From positions 229,010 to 293,009 of the forward strand of contig JBBCJX010000024.1 of assembly GCA_037189985.1 (NCBI GenBank): a stretch of 64,000 nt of DNA, read 5' to 3'. The position numbers and the translations under genes were made by a program. The notes beneath the pieces were generated by a model. That model saw only the letters and a program-made list of their open reading frames with translations, ran no database searches and was not told the origin of the DNA. Origin of the DNA: UBA2031 sp037189985 (GTDB lineage: Bacteria > Pseudomonadota > Gammaproteobacteria > Pseudomonadales > Moraxellaceae). This document shows positions 25,364-33,638 of this stretch, in pieces. Within the stretch, counting starts at the first letter, position 1. The number at the start of each line of letters is the position of its first letter.

Positions 25364-25975
25364 TTACTTCCTGAGGGCAGCGCGTTCCTTGGCGATCAGG
25401 GCATTGATGGTCTCGATGACCTTGGCAGTCTCGCCCTTCACCAAGTACTTGCCGTTGACGACCACGGCCGGTACGCCATCCAGGCCATACTGCTGTGCCA
25501 GCGACTTGCTCTGGGCCACCTTGCCAGAGACGGCAAAGGAATTGTAGGTGCTGGCAAAGGTCTCGGGATTCACGCCGAAGCCGCTGTAGAAGCGGGTCAG
25601 CGAGCCTTGGTCAAAAAGGCGCTGCTTGCCCACATGGATGGCCTGGAACAAGGGCAGATGCGTCTTTTCCACGAGGCCCATGGTTTCCACCGTGTAGTAG
25701 CCGCGGGCATTGGCTTCCCAGACCGGATTCAGGGCGGCGGGGCTGCGCACGAAGTTGACGTCGGCCGGCTTGGTCTTGGCCCAGTTGGCGATGTGGGGCT
25801 CCAGCGTGTAGCAGTGCGGGCAGCCGTACCAGAAGAATTCGCGGACCTCGATCATGCCGGGCTTGTCGACACGGCCGGGCTTGGCCAGGGTGGTGTAGCC
25901 GTCATTGGCCTGTGCCGGCAGGGCGGCAAAACCGATGGAGACGACGGCAAAGAGGGCGAGAAAGCGCTTGATCAT
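25364..25975 (-). CDS. dsbA: Thiol:disulfide interchange protein DsbA
   Basis: 203 residues from the ATG at 25975, which follows an AGGAG site. Signal peptide ends near PAQA. The thioredoxin fold has the DsbA-type active site CPHC in FFWYGCPHCYTLEP and the cis-Pro loop GVPAVVV. It introduces disulfides into periplasmic proteins; here these could include the cysteine pairs of the FecR/TbpB-like protein and maturation of the cytochromes nearby. It follows cytochrome c4 after a terminator hairpin. Confidence 0.95.
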   Translation of the reverse strand: MIKRFLALFAVVSIGFAALPAQANDGYTTLAKPGRVDKPGMIEVREFFWYGCPHCYTLEPHIANWAKTKPADVNFVRSPAALNPVWEANARGYYTVETMGLVEKTHLPLFQAIHVGKQRLFDQGSLTRFYSGFGVNPETFASTYNSFAVSGKVAQSKSLAQQYGLDGVPAVVVNGKYLVKGETAKVIETINALIAKERAALRK

Positions 25976-26109
25976 GAAAGCTCCTGGGGAACACGCGGTC
26001 AGGGGGCCGAGGATAGCGAAGGCTGCCATGCCCGGAAAGGCAGGCTAGCGAGTGATTTGTCCCTTTCTTGTGGAAACGTGGAGAGGACGCGATCGTTGAC
26101 AGCAGAAAT

Positions 26110-26137
26110 GACAAAGGCGGCCGAAGCCGCCTTTGTC
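26110..26137 (-). terminator. Terminator-like hairpin after cytochrome c4
   Basis: GACAAAGGCGGC (26110-26121) and GCCGCCTTTGTC (26126-26137) form a perfect 12-bp stem. On the minus strand the loop reads TTCG, a very stable tetraloop, and is followed by ATTTCT, a weak T-tract. It lies between the c4 stop and dsbA. Confidence 0.65.
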
Positions 26138-26177
26138 GTCATCCCTCACCGTCAGGGTGAGGAATATATGCGCTTGC

Positions 26178-26840
26178 TCAATGCAGGCCGGAGATGAAGC
26201 TGGAAACGGCTTCGATTTCCTCGTCGCTGAGCTTGGCGGCAATCATCTGCATGGGGCCCTGCTCGCCCGGCTTGGCGCCGTCGTTGACACGCTTCAGCGA
26301 AGGATCAGCGACGATGTCGGCACGGCCGGCGGCACGGAAGGTCTGCAACTGCTTCTTGATGTAGTCGGCATGCTGGCCGCCCACATGGGGGTAGCCGGCC
26401 AGAGCATTACCCTTGCCTGCCGGATTGTGGCAGCCGGCACAGGCAGCCAGACCCGTGTTGGCATTGCCGCCGCGGTAGATCTTTTCACCCTTCTTCACGA
26501 GTTCAGGCTTGGCCTGGCCGACTCCGCTGGTCTGCTCGGCATAGTAGGCGGCGAGGTCAGCCATGTCCTGGTCAGACAGCGGCATGGCCATGGCCTGCAT
26601 GGAGGCATCGTTACGGCGGCCGGCCTTGAAGTCCTGAAGCTGCTTGTAGAGGTACTTGGCATTCTGGCCAGCCAGGCGCGGCCAGGCGGGAGCCACGCTG
26701 TTGCCGTCGGCACCGTGGCAGGCGGCACAGGTGGCAGACTTGGTCTGGCCGGCAGCGGCATCGCCCTTGGGCAGGGTGGATGCCTGGGCCAAAGAGGCCA
26801 TTCCCAGGGAAAGCGCGGCAGCAGCGAGGAACTTCTTCAT
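26178..26840 (-). CDS. Cytochrome c4 (dihaem)
   Basis: 220 residues from the ATG at 26840: signal peptide ending near AQAS, then two similar cytochrome c domains with haem motifs CAACH and CAGCH. Methionine ligands probably lie in MAMPLSDQDMADLA and QMIAAKLSDEEIE. C4 is a periplasmic electron carrier between the bc1 complex and terminal oxidases. The frame is open far upstream, but that part overlaps the c5 gene and is not coding. It lies 44 nt after the c5-like gene. Confidence 0.93.
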   Translation of the reverse strand: MKKFLAAAALSLGMASLAQASTLPKGDAAAGQTKSATCAACHGADGNSVAPAWPRLAGQNAKYLYKQLQDFKAGRRNDASMQAMAMPLSDQDMADLAAYYAEQTSGVGQAKPELVKKGEKIYRGGNANTGLAACAGCHNPAGKGNALAGYPHVGGQHADYIKKQLQTFRAAGRADIVADPSLKRVNDGAKPGEQGPMQMIAAKLSDEEIEAVSSFISGLH

Positions 26841-26884
26841 GGTGGATTCCGTCTTGAGATGCAAATCAGGGTGGAGCAGTAAAT

Positions 26885-27178
26885 TCAGTTGGCCAGGTAT
26901 TTGACCAGTGCCTTGAATTCGGCATCGGTGCAGTCCATGCACAGGCCCTTGGGCGGCATGGCCTTGTAGCCTTCCTTGACGTGCTTGACGAGTGTGGCCT
27001 CGCCCAGCTTCATGCGCGCCGCCCAGGCAGCCTTGTCGCCCTTCTTGGGAGCACCTGCCGCTCCGGTGTTGTGGCAGGCCGCACAGGACTTGTTGTACTT
27101 GTCGGCAATGCCTGCAGCCTGCACCTGCGCTGTGGCACACAGGGCAACAAGGGCAGCGGCAATCACGAGTTTCTGCAT
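26885..27178 (-). CDS. Cytochrome c5-like monohaem protein
   Basis: 97 residues: signal peptide (~1-21, AQVQA), one CAACH haem site, and a Met-ligand region YKAMPPKG. CMDC near the C terminus adds a cysteine pair typical of cytochrome c5. GGAGA precedes the ATG at 27178. It precedes cytochrome c4 and probably shares its role as periplasmic electron carrier. Confidence 0.9.
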   Translation of the reverse strand: MQKLVIAAALVALCATAQVQAAGIADKYNKSCAACHNTGAAGAPKKGDKAAWAARMKLGEATLVKHVKEGYKAMPPKGLCMDCTDAEFKALVKYLAN

Positions 27179-27269
27179 TGGCTGTCTCCAACGCCCGGGA
27201 GCGTGAGAATGGCTGTAATCCTGGAAAAGCCGCACGGCTGGCAAGGGTATGGGCGCGCGAAGCCGGCGG

Positions 27270-27275
27270 ATTATA
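27270..27275 (-). promoter_or_regulatory. Possible -10 element for the cytochrome c5/c4 genes
   Basis: The minus strand reads TATAAT here, 91 nt upstream of the c5 start, in the AT-rich gap between divergent c5 and engB. No good -35 was found at 16-18 nt. Confidence 0.35.
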
Positions 27276-27341
27276 TACCACATGTAAATATCTGAAATAG
27301 CCCTTAAAATCCTCGCGGATTTTCCTGATCCGGCGATCCTC

Positions 27342-28037
27342 ATGTCCTCCCCTTTGCACCCGGTTTTGCAACTGACGGCGCAAGCCCGCTTCCAGATCAG
27401 TGCGCCTACCCTGGTCCTGTGCCCGCCGGATACCGGACGGGAAGTGGCCTTTGCCGGGCGCTCCAATGCCGGCAAATCCAGCTGCATCAACACGCTGGCA
27501 AGGCAGAAGCAGCTGGCGCGTGCCTCCAAGACCCCGGGCCGTACCCAGCTCATCAATTTCTTCACCCTGGAAGAAGGCAACCAGCGCCGCCTCGTCGACC
27601 TGCCAGGCTATGGCTATGCCCGCGTTTCCCATGACATGAAGGATGAATGGCAACGCCATCTTGGGCACTACCTGCAGGGTCGGCAGAGCCTCGCGGGTCT
27701 GGTCCTGCTCATGGATATCCGCCACCCGCTCACGGACTTTGACCGGCACATGCTGGAGTGGGCCGCTGAGCGCTCTCTCTCCGTGCACTGTGTGCTGACG
27801 AAGGCTGACAAGCTCAATCGTGGTCCGGCCATGAATGTGCTGCAGAGTGTCCGCCGTGATCTTGAGGTGGCGGGTTTCAGTGCCTCCATCCAGCTTTTTT
27901 CTGCGCTCAAGCGTGAGGGGCTGGAGGCGTTGGGGGACAAGTTGGGGGAGTGGTTGGAGTATCCGCCCCGGGGGGATTTGCTTGAACCGGCGCCGGATGA
28001 CGGAATGCCGGTGGAGGCCAGGTCGCGGTTGGCTTGA
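27342..28037 (+). CDS. engB: Ribosome biogenesis GTP-binding protein EngB (YsxC/YihA)
   Basis: 231 residues with the GTPase motifs G1 GRSNAGKSS, G2 in TPGRTQ, G3 DLPGYG and G4 TKADKL. EngB GTPases assist large ribosomal subunit assembly. It is divergent from cytochrome c5 and convergent on polA, as in Pseudomonas. The last ~20 residues are charged and poorly conserved. Confidence 0.95.
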   Translation: MSSPLHPVLQLTAQARFQISAPTLVLCPPDTGREVAFAGRSNAGKSSCINTLARQKQLARASKTPGRTQLINFFTLEEGNQRRLVDLPGYGYARVSHDMKDEWQRHLGHYLQGRQSLAGLVLLMDIRHPLTDFDRHMLEWAAERSLSVHCVLTKADKLNRGPAMNVLQSVRRDLEVAGFSASIQLFSALKREGLEALGDKLGEWLEYPPRGDLLEPAPDDGMPVEARSRLA

Positions 28038-28251
28038 GTTTGGGCGGGGTGTGCGGGGGCTGGGCTTTGCTTGCCGGCTGCCTGTTTCTTCGGCCCGGAT
28101 GACAGGCTTCTGTACCTACGGCCCCGACAGTGCTTCAGGGAACAGAAGCTCATCGCGAGACGCCGTATGGCGCGAGCATGACCACGTTGCCTTTGCTACT
28201 GGCGCCAACGTCATAAGGTGAAGGGCCCTCCGCAGGAGTCGGCTTTCTTTG

Positions 28252-28283
28252 CTCACTTTCTTTACCGAAGTAAAGAAAGTGAG
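28252..28283. repeat. Perfect 14-bp palindromic hairpin
   Basis: CTCACTTTCTTTAC (28252-28265), CGAA loop, GTAAAGAAAGTGAG (28270-28283). No T-tract follows on either strand, so it is more likely a dispersed intergenic palindrome than a classic terminator, though it could still stop convergent transcripts. Confidence 0.7.
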
Positions 28284-28284
28284 G

Positions 28285-28307
28285 CCCCGCCGGCAGGGCG
28301 CACCGCC
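28285..28307. repeat. 23-nt dispersed repeat, copy A
   Basis: The sequence CCCCGCCGGCAGGGCGCACC(GCC) recurs at 32162-32184 with a single difference. Both copies are intergenic, just after the 3' end of a plus-strand gene region. Confidence 0.6.
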
Positions 28308-28384
28308 AGAGAAAGCAAGCAGCAGAAATAACGTGCTACAGGAGCCACTCCCTTAAGCGAGCAAGCGTTGGAGTCTCCGCTACC

Positions 28385-31096
28385 TCAGTGCGCCTCATCC
28401 CAGTTATTGCCCACTCCCACATCAACAATCAGTGGCACGGACAGTTCGGCACCCTCGCCCATTTTTTCCTTCAGCAGTGCGGTCACTGTCTCCACGACAT
28501 CGCTGCGGACCTCCAGCACCAATTCGTCATGAACCTGCATGATGATGACGGCATCCAGTTGCTGCGTCGTGAGAGCGGTATCCACCTTGATCATGGCGCG
28601 CTTGATGATGTCAGCGGCTGTGCCTTGCATGGGAGCGTTGATGGCGGCACGTTCGGCAGCCTGGCGCAATGAAGGGTTCTTGGCGTTGATGTCGCGCACC
28701 ATGAGGCGCCGGCCGAAGAGGGTTTCCACATAGCCCTGCGATGCTGCCAGCTTGCGCGTATTTTCCATGTACGCCTTCACGCCGGGGTAGCGCGCGAAAT
28801 ACATGTCGACATAACCCTGTGCTTCGTTGCGACCGATGCCGAGTTGCCGCCCCAGGCCAAAGGCTGACATGCCGTAGATCAGGCCGAAATTGATGGCCTT
28901 GGCATTGCGGCGCTGGTCAGGCGTCACTTCTGCGATGGGCACACCGAAGACTTCCGCCGCCGTGGCACGGTGCACGTCTTCACCGTGACGGAACGCATCA
29001 AGCAACCCTTCATCACCGGAAAGGTGCGCCATGATGCGCAACTCGATCTGCGAATAGTCGGCGGCCACCAGCTTGTAGCCTTCAGGCGCCACGAAAGCCT
29101 GGCGAATGCGACGGCCCTCTTCCGTGCGTATAGGAATGTTCTGGAGATTGGGGTCGCTGGAAGACAGGCGTCCGGTTGCGGCGACCGCCTGGTGATAGGA
29201 GGTGTGCACGCGACGGCTTGAGGGCTCCACGAGCTCCGGCAGCTTGTCCGTGTAAGTTGATTTCAGCTTGGCCAGAGAGCGGTAATTCAGCAGCAGGCGT
29301 GGCAGCGGATGGTCAAGCTGCTCCAGCACGTCTTCGGCTGTCGAATACTGGCCCGTTGCCGTTTTCTTCGGTGCCGGGATGCCGAGTTTTTCGTAGAGGA
29401 TGTGGCCGAGCTGCTTGGGCGAGCCCAGGTTGAACTCCTGCCCTGCCATCTCGAAAACCTGTTTTTCCAGCGCCAGCATGCGTTCGCCAAGCTCACGGCT
29501 TTGTACGGCCAGCATGCCGGTATCAATCAGGGCGCCGTGGTGCTCCATTTTCTGCAGCAGGGGAGCGAGCGGCATTTCGATGTCGCGAAAGACTTTCTCC
29601 AGTGCAGGCTCTACGGCCAGTTTTTCGGAAAGCACGTCGTGCAGGCGTTGCGTGATGTCGGCATCTTCGGCGGCATAGTGTGCCGCGCCGGGATTTTCAT
29701 CGTCGCCGATGGGAATCTGGTTGAAGCTGAGCTGCTTGACACCTTTTCCGGCAATTTCTTCGAACGTGGTTGTTTTTACGCCGAGATAAAGTGCGGCCAT
29801 GTCGTCCATGTTGTGACGCGTGGCGGTGGCGTCCAGTACGTAGGAGGCCAGCATTGTGTCGAAAACGATGCCGCGCAGACTGATGCCGTGATTGGCCAGG
29901 ACATGGGTGTCGTATTTCAGGTGCTGGCCGATCTTGCCGATGGCTGGATTTTCCAGCACGGGCTTGAGGCGTGACAGCACACTGGCCTGGTCAAGCTGAT
30001 CGGGTGCCCCCAGGTAGTCGTGCGCCAGCGGTACATACCAGGCTTCTCCCGCGGCAAGTGCGAAGGAGAGTCCGACGATGCGGGCCTGCATGTAGTCGAG
30101 GCTGGTGGTTTCAGTGTCCACGCAAAATGCCGTGGCATTTTCCAGGCGGGAGAGAAGTGCTGCGAAGTCTGCCTCTTCAAAGACGGTATGGTAATTCCGC
30201 TCGATAACGGCTTCCGGTGATGCAACGACTCCTTCGCCACTCGTGCCGGCTTCCAGTTCGTGGTGCCAGGTGCGGAACTCCAGCTCGCTTGTCATGCGCA
30301 GCAAGGCGGCATTGTCCGGGGGCGAGGGCTGCAAGGCATCGTGTGTCAGTGGCAGGCCGACATCGCACTTGATGGTGGCCAGCTCGCGGGCAAGCCCGAT
30401 GGTGGGCAGGGCGTTGCGCAGGTTTTCGCCGGCCTTGCCCTTGATGTTGTCGGCAGCGGCGATCAGGCCGTCCAGCGAGCCGTATTCCTGTAGCCATTTT
30501 GCGGCTGTCTTGGGGCCGACGCCGGGCACGCCGGGAATGTTGTCCACGGAGTCGCCCACCAGCGCGAGGTAATCGATGATGCATTCGGGCGGCACGCCGA
30601 ATTTTGCGATCACGCCGTCGCGGTCCAGCACGGTATCGGTCATGGTGTTGACCAAGGTGATGTGCTCGTTCACGAGCTGGGCAATGTCTTTGTCGCCCGT
30701 GGAAATCAGCACCGGTACCTGTTGCAGGGCAGCCTGGCGGGCCAGCGTGCCTATCACGTCATCGGCTTCCACACCGGCCTCGCAGAGCAGGGGCAGGCCC
30801 ATGGCGCGTATCAGCGCATGCAGGGGCTCTACCTGCGAGCGCAAGTCGTCAGGCATGGGCGGGCGGTTGGCCTTGTACTCGGGGAAAATGTCGTCACGGA
30901 AAGTGCGGCCCGGCGCATCAAAGATCACAGCGATATGCGTGGGCGAATACGTCTTGATGAGCTTCTGCAGCATGTTGACGACCCCTTTCACGGCGCCGGT
31001 GGGCTGTCCGCTACGTGTGGACAAGGGCGGCAGGGCATGAAAGGCGCGGTAAAGATAGGAAGAACCGTCGACAAGGATGAGAGGGGCGTCAGGCAT
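28385..31096 (-). CDS. polA: DNA polymerase I
   Basis: 903 residues, full length. The 5'-3' exonuclease domain (~1-290) starts ILVDGSSYLYRAFHALP. The proofreading domain (~310-500) keeps its DxE (FCVDTETTSLD), so 3'-5' exonuclease is probably active. The polymerase domain has motif A DYSQIELR, motif B RRNAKAINFGLIYG and motif C QVHDELVLEV. It fills gaps in repair and removes Okazaki primers. It is divergent from thrB, with a 15-bp inverted repeat in the gap. Confidence 0.97.
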   Translation of the reverse strand: MPDAPLILVDGSSYLYRAFHALPPLSTRSGQPTGAVKGVVNMLQKLIKTYSPTHIAVIFDAPGRTFRDDIFPEYKANRPPMPDDLRSQVEPLHALIRAMGLPLLCEAGVEADDVIGTLARQAALQQVPVLISTGDKDIAQLVNEHITLVNTMTDTVLDRDGVIAKFGVPPECIIDYLALVGDSVDNIPGVPGVGPKTAAKWLQEYGSLDGLIAAADNIKGKAGENLRNALPTIGLARELATIKCDVGLPLTHDALQPSPPDNAALLRMTSELEFRTWHHELEAGTSGEGVVASPEAVIERNYHTVFEEADFAALLSRLENATAFCVDTETTSLDYMQARIVGLSFALAAGEAWYVPLAHDYLGAPDQLDQASVLSRLKPVLENPAIGKIGQHLKYDTHVLANHGISLRGIVFDTMLASYVLDATATRHNMDDMAALYLGVKTTTFEEIAGKGVKQLSFNQIPIGDDENPGAAHYAAEDADITQRLHDVLSEKLAVEPALEKVFRDIEMPLAPLLQKMEHHGALIDTGMLAVQSRELGERMLALEKQVFEMAGQEFNLGSPKQLGHILYEKLGIPAPKKTATGQYSTAEDVLEQLDHPLPRLLLNYRSLAKLKSTYTDKLPELVEPSSRRVHTSYHQAVAATGRLSSSDPNLQNIPIRTEEGRRIRQAFVAPEGYKLVAADYSQIELRIMAHLSGDEGLLDAFRHGEDVHRATAAEVFGVPIAEVTPDQRRNAKAINFGLIYGMSAFGLGRQLGIGRNEAQGYVDMYFARYPGVKAYMENTRKLAASQGYVETLFGRRLMVRDINAKNPSLRQAAERAAINAPMQGTAADIIKRAMIKVDTALTTQQLDAVIIMQVHDELVLEVRSDVVETVTALLKEKMGEGAELSVPLIVDVGVGNNWDEAH

Positions 31097-31161
31097 GGCA
31101 GGTTTCCGCCTCCGCCAGTGGCGAAGGGTTGCTGAAAATGGGTAAAGCGAAACAGGGGAGG

Positions 31162-31201
31162 GAGCATATCAGCCCAGGCCCAGCCATGGGCTGATATGCT
31201 C
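31162..31201. promoter_or_regulatory. Perfect 15-bp inverted repeat between divergent polA and thrB
   Basis: GAGCATATCAGCCCA (31162-31176) pairs with TGGGCTGATATGCTC (31187-31201) around a 10-nt spacer. It ends 6 nt before the thrB ATG at 31208 and contains an earlier in-frame ATG (31196) in its right arm. It could be a bound operator or an mRNA hairpin controlling thrB translation. Confidence 0.65.
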
Positions 31202-31207
31202 ACCGGC

Positions 31208-32155
31208 ATGTCTGCCTATACACATGTTGATCTTGCCGATGTTCAGCCGCTGCTGGCGGCCTGTGCCATGCCTGCGGCTGTCTCGCTCACGCCCATCAAG
31301 GGCGGTATCGAGAACAGCAACTATTTCCTGACGCTCGCGGACGGGAGCCAGTGGGTGCTGACGCTCTTCGAGGAGTTGTCAGCCGGGGAGGCGCATTTCC
31401 TCGGCCCCTTGCTGACCCATCTGGCCGCTGCCGGCCTGCCTGTTGCAGCGCCCTTGCATGACGCGTCCGGCAACTGGCTGCACCGGCTTGCCGGCCTGCC
31501 TGCACAGCTTGCTCCACGCCTTTCGGGGCAGCATCCGCTGCATCCCGATACCGGGCAATGCCACGCCATGGGGGAGACGCTTGCCCGCCTGCATCTGGCC
31601 CTGCGGGACTATCCGCTGGCGCGCAGCAACGCCCATGGCCCTGATTGGTGGGCAGCGGTGGCAGCCCGTTGGGAGAAGCGCCTGCCGGAGGCTGATCGCC
31701 AGCTCCTGCAGGCCACGCTGGCCCGCTACCACAGCCTGCCTGTCGATGCCTTGCCGCAGGGCCTGATTCATGGCGACCTGTTCCGCGACAACATGCTTTT
31801 CACCGATGACCGTGTCAGTGGCGTGCTGGATTTCTCGGAGTGCGGGCATGATCACTGGCTGCTGGACATTGCCATCACCGCTAATGATTTCTGCCGGAAT
31901 TGGCCTTTGCATGCGCCGGATCCGGTGCGGCAGGAAGCCTTTGTCAGCGGCTATGAATCTCTGCGCCCACTGACACAGGAAGAAAGAAAAGCGTTTCCCG
32001 TTTTCCTGGCAGTGGCTGCCTTGCGTTTCTGGCTCTCACGGCTGGAGGTAGAGGAACGGAACCGCGAAGAAGGGCGAGGCGGGGAGCACGTATTACAAAA
32101 AGACCCGGCAGAAATGCGTGAATTGCTGCGCCGCCTGTTGGTGTTGCCGGGCTAA
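31208..32155 (+). CDS. thrB: Homoserine kinase, aminoglycoside-phosphotransferase-fold type
   Basis: 315 residues from the ATG at 31208; an in-frame ATG at 31196 would add four residues but lies in a hairpin arm. Kinase motifs: KGGIENSNYFL (nucleotide loop), GLIHGDLFRDNMLF (catalytic Asp and Asn) and GVLDFSECGHDHWLLDIAI (metal Asp). This fold replaces GHMP-type ThrB in Pseudomonadales and phosphorylates homoserine in threonine synthesis. It lies between polA and znuA, as in Pseudomonas. Confidence 0.92.
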   Translation: MSAYTHVDLADVQPLLAACAMPAAVSLTPIKGGIENSNYFLTLADGSQWVLTLFEELSAGEAHFLGPLLTHLAAAGLPVAAPLHDASGNWLHRLAGLPAQLAPRLSGQHPLHPDTGQCHAMGETLARLHLALRDYPLARSNAHGPDWWAAVAARWEKRLPEADRQLLQATLARYHSLPVDALPQGLIHGDLFRDNMLFTDDRVSGVLDFSECGHDHWLLDIAITANDFCRNWPLHAPDPVRQEAFVSGYESLRPLTQEERKAFPVFLAVAALRFWLSRLEVEERNREEGRGGEHVLQKDPAEMRELLRRLLVLPG

Positions 32156-32161
32156 GGAAAA

Positions 32162-32184
32162 CCCCGCCGGCAAGGCGCACCGCC
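32162..32184. repeat. 23-nt dispersed repeat, copy B
   Basis: It differs from copy A at 28285-28307 at one position (CGGCAAGG against CGGCAGGG). It lies in the 33-nt gap between convergent thrB and znuA. Confidence 0.6.
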
Positions 32185-32188
32185 CGGC

Positions 32189-33091
32189 CTACAAACCATC
32201 CGTGCAGCGCATGATCCCGTCTGCTATTTGCTCCAGCCCGCGCTCATAGCCCGTAGCACCGGAAGGCGCCTGCGTGAACATCTCGTCCACTGACTCCATA
32301 CGCAAGGGACGGCCTCCGGCCATACGCATCGCCAGTGCCTTGTCGAAACCGGGCTCGGCCAGCAGGCAGCCGATCTTTTCGCTGCGCATGCGTTCCACCA
32401 TCACCTGGAAATGCCGGGCTCCCGGCTTGTTCTCGGCGTCCAGGGTCAGGCTGCCGCGATAGCGCAGGCCCAGTGAGGACTCCAGGTACTGGTAGGCATC
32501 GTGGTAGGCCACATAAGGCCGGCCGGTGGGAGAGGACGGCTTGCCGAGACGGCGCTCCAGCACCTTGAGGCGCTCTGCAAACTGCCGGGCATTGTGGTGG
32601 TAATCGGCAGCATGGGCCGGGTCGGCCTCGGCAAGTACCCCGGCAAGGGCCTGAGCAATCACCGCTGCATTACCGGGGTGAAGCCAGAGATGGGCGTCCA
32701 CGGCCGTGCCTGTGCCGGCGCTGCCATCCCGCTGGCGCTGGCGCAGCAGGGTCATGCCTGGAAGTGACTGCGACTCCACGGTGATGCCGGTGCGTCCGGC
32801 CAGGGCCCGGTTCAGGAAAGCATCATGGGCAGGGCCGACGCGCAGCACGATGTCGGCCAGAGCCAGGGCCTGCCGGTCCGATGGGCGCAGGGCGTGGTCA
32901 TGGGAGGAGGCACCATCAGGGACGAGCTGGCGTACCTGAGAGGGCTGAACCACCACAGCCTGGGCGATCAGTGCGAGTGGGCGCACACTCGCCAGCACCT
33001 CCAGTGCCTTGGCCGGAGTAGCCAGTGACAGACAGCCGAGAAGGAGAAGAGCGGTGTGCAACAGGGAGGGCTTGAGTCTGGAGCTGGACAT
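32189..33091 (-). CDS. znuA: Zinc ABC transporter, periplasmic zinc-binding protein
   Basis: 300 residues: signal peptide (~1-29), then the cluster A-I metal-binding fold. Probable zinc ligands are the His residues in SSHDHALRPSD, HLWLHPGN and VAYHDAYQY, and an acid near AEPGFD. The His-rich loop typical of ZnuA is short. It is divergent from zur-znuC-znuB, so Zur can control both transcripts from the shared gap. Confidence 0.92.
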   Translation of the reverse strand: MSSSRLKPSLLHTALLLLGCLSLATPAKALEVLASVRPLALIAQAVVVQPSQVRQLVPDGASSHDHALRPSDRQALALADIVLRVGPAHDAFLNRALAGRTGITVESQSLPGMTLLRQRQRDGSAGTGTAVDAHLWLHPGNAAVIAQALAGVLAEADPAHAADYHHNARQFAERLKVLERRLGKPSSPTGRPYVAYHDAYQYLESSLGLRYRGSLTLDAENKPGARHFQVMVERMRSEKIGCLLAEPGFDKALAMRMAGGRPLRMESVDEMFTQAPSGATGYERGLEQIADGIMRCTDGL

Positions 33092-33107
33092 CGGAATGTG
33101 GCGATCG

Positions 33108-33137
33108 TGGTCAGGCGAAGGCCGCAGATGTTATATT
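33108..33137 (+). promoter_or_regulatory. Putative zur promoter with overlapping Zur-like half-site
   Basis: TGGTCA (33108-33113, four of six bases) and TATATT (33132-33137) are 18 nt apart, 29 nt before the zur ATG. TGTTATA, the left half of the known gammaproteobacterial Zur box, overlaps the -10 at about 33129-33135. The right half is not palindromic (TTGTTGC), so the operator is only tentative. Confidence 0.4.
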
Positions 33138-33165
33138 GTTGCCCTTGATTTGTCCCGAGCTTGCC

Positions 33166-33636
33166 ATGACTGCCGCTTTCCATTCCCACGATCACAGCCA
33201 CTGCGTGCATGACGCGCTGGCCCTTGCCGACAGGTTGTGCGCGGAAAGCGGTGCCCGCCTGACACCCTTGCGCCGGCGTGTACTGGAGCTGGTATGGAGC
33301 AGTCATCAGCCTTTGGGGGCTTATGACCTCCTTGACCGTCTGACGGCAGAGGGGCACAAGCCGGCGCCGCCTACGGTCTACCGCGCGCTGGACTTCCTGC
33401 TGGAGCAGCGGCTGGTCCACCGTATTGCTTCCCGCAACGCCTTCATTGGCTGCACGCATCCCGAAGGCGCACATGCCGGCTATTTCCTGATCTGTGCCGA
33501 CTGTGGCAATGCCGAAGAGATCATCGAGACCGAGGCGCTGGGCCGCGCCATCGAGACAGCGGCCGGGCAGGCGGGCTTTTGCATCCAGAGTCAGATGCTG
33601 GAGCTCACCGGCCTCTGCCAGCACTGTCAGAGCTGA
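33166..33636 (+). CDS. zur: Zinc uptake regulator, Fur family
   Basis: 156 residues from the ATG at 33166. The N terminus is His-rich (HSHDHSHCVHD). A winged-helix domain (LTPLRRRVLELVWSSHQPL, PPTVYRALDFL) is followed by the dimer/metal domain with CADCGNAEE and the terminal CQHCQS forming the structural zinc site. With zinc bound it should repress znuA and zur-znuCB. The stop is 2 nt before the znuC start. Confidence 0.94.
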   Translation: MTAAFHSHDHSHCVHDALALADRLCAESGARLTPLRRRVLELVWSSHQPLGAYDLLDRLTAEGHKPAPPTVYRALDFLLEQRLVHRIASRNAFIGCTHPEGAHAGYFLICADCGNAEEIIETEALGRAIETAAGQAGFCIQSQMLELTGLCQHCQS

Positions 33637-33638
33637 CC

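Larger units (their letters stand above)
28038..28384. other. Intergenic region between convergent engB and polA
   Basis: 347 nt without a convincing gene. It contains a perfect 14-bp hairpin (28252-28283), a 23-nt dispersed repeat (28285-28307) and a REP-like fragment (GGAGCCACTCCC near 28336-28347) that is the complement of the GGGAGTGGCT seen in the Sel1 intergenic element. It looks like a collecting site for small repeats. Confidence 0.6.

Noticed and set aside
26178..27788. A single 536-residue protein ending in cytochrome c4
   Set aside because: The upstream half overlaps the c5 gene and engB and lacks coding features; c4 starts at 26840 with a signal peptide.
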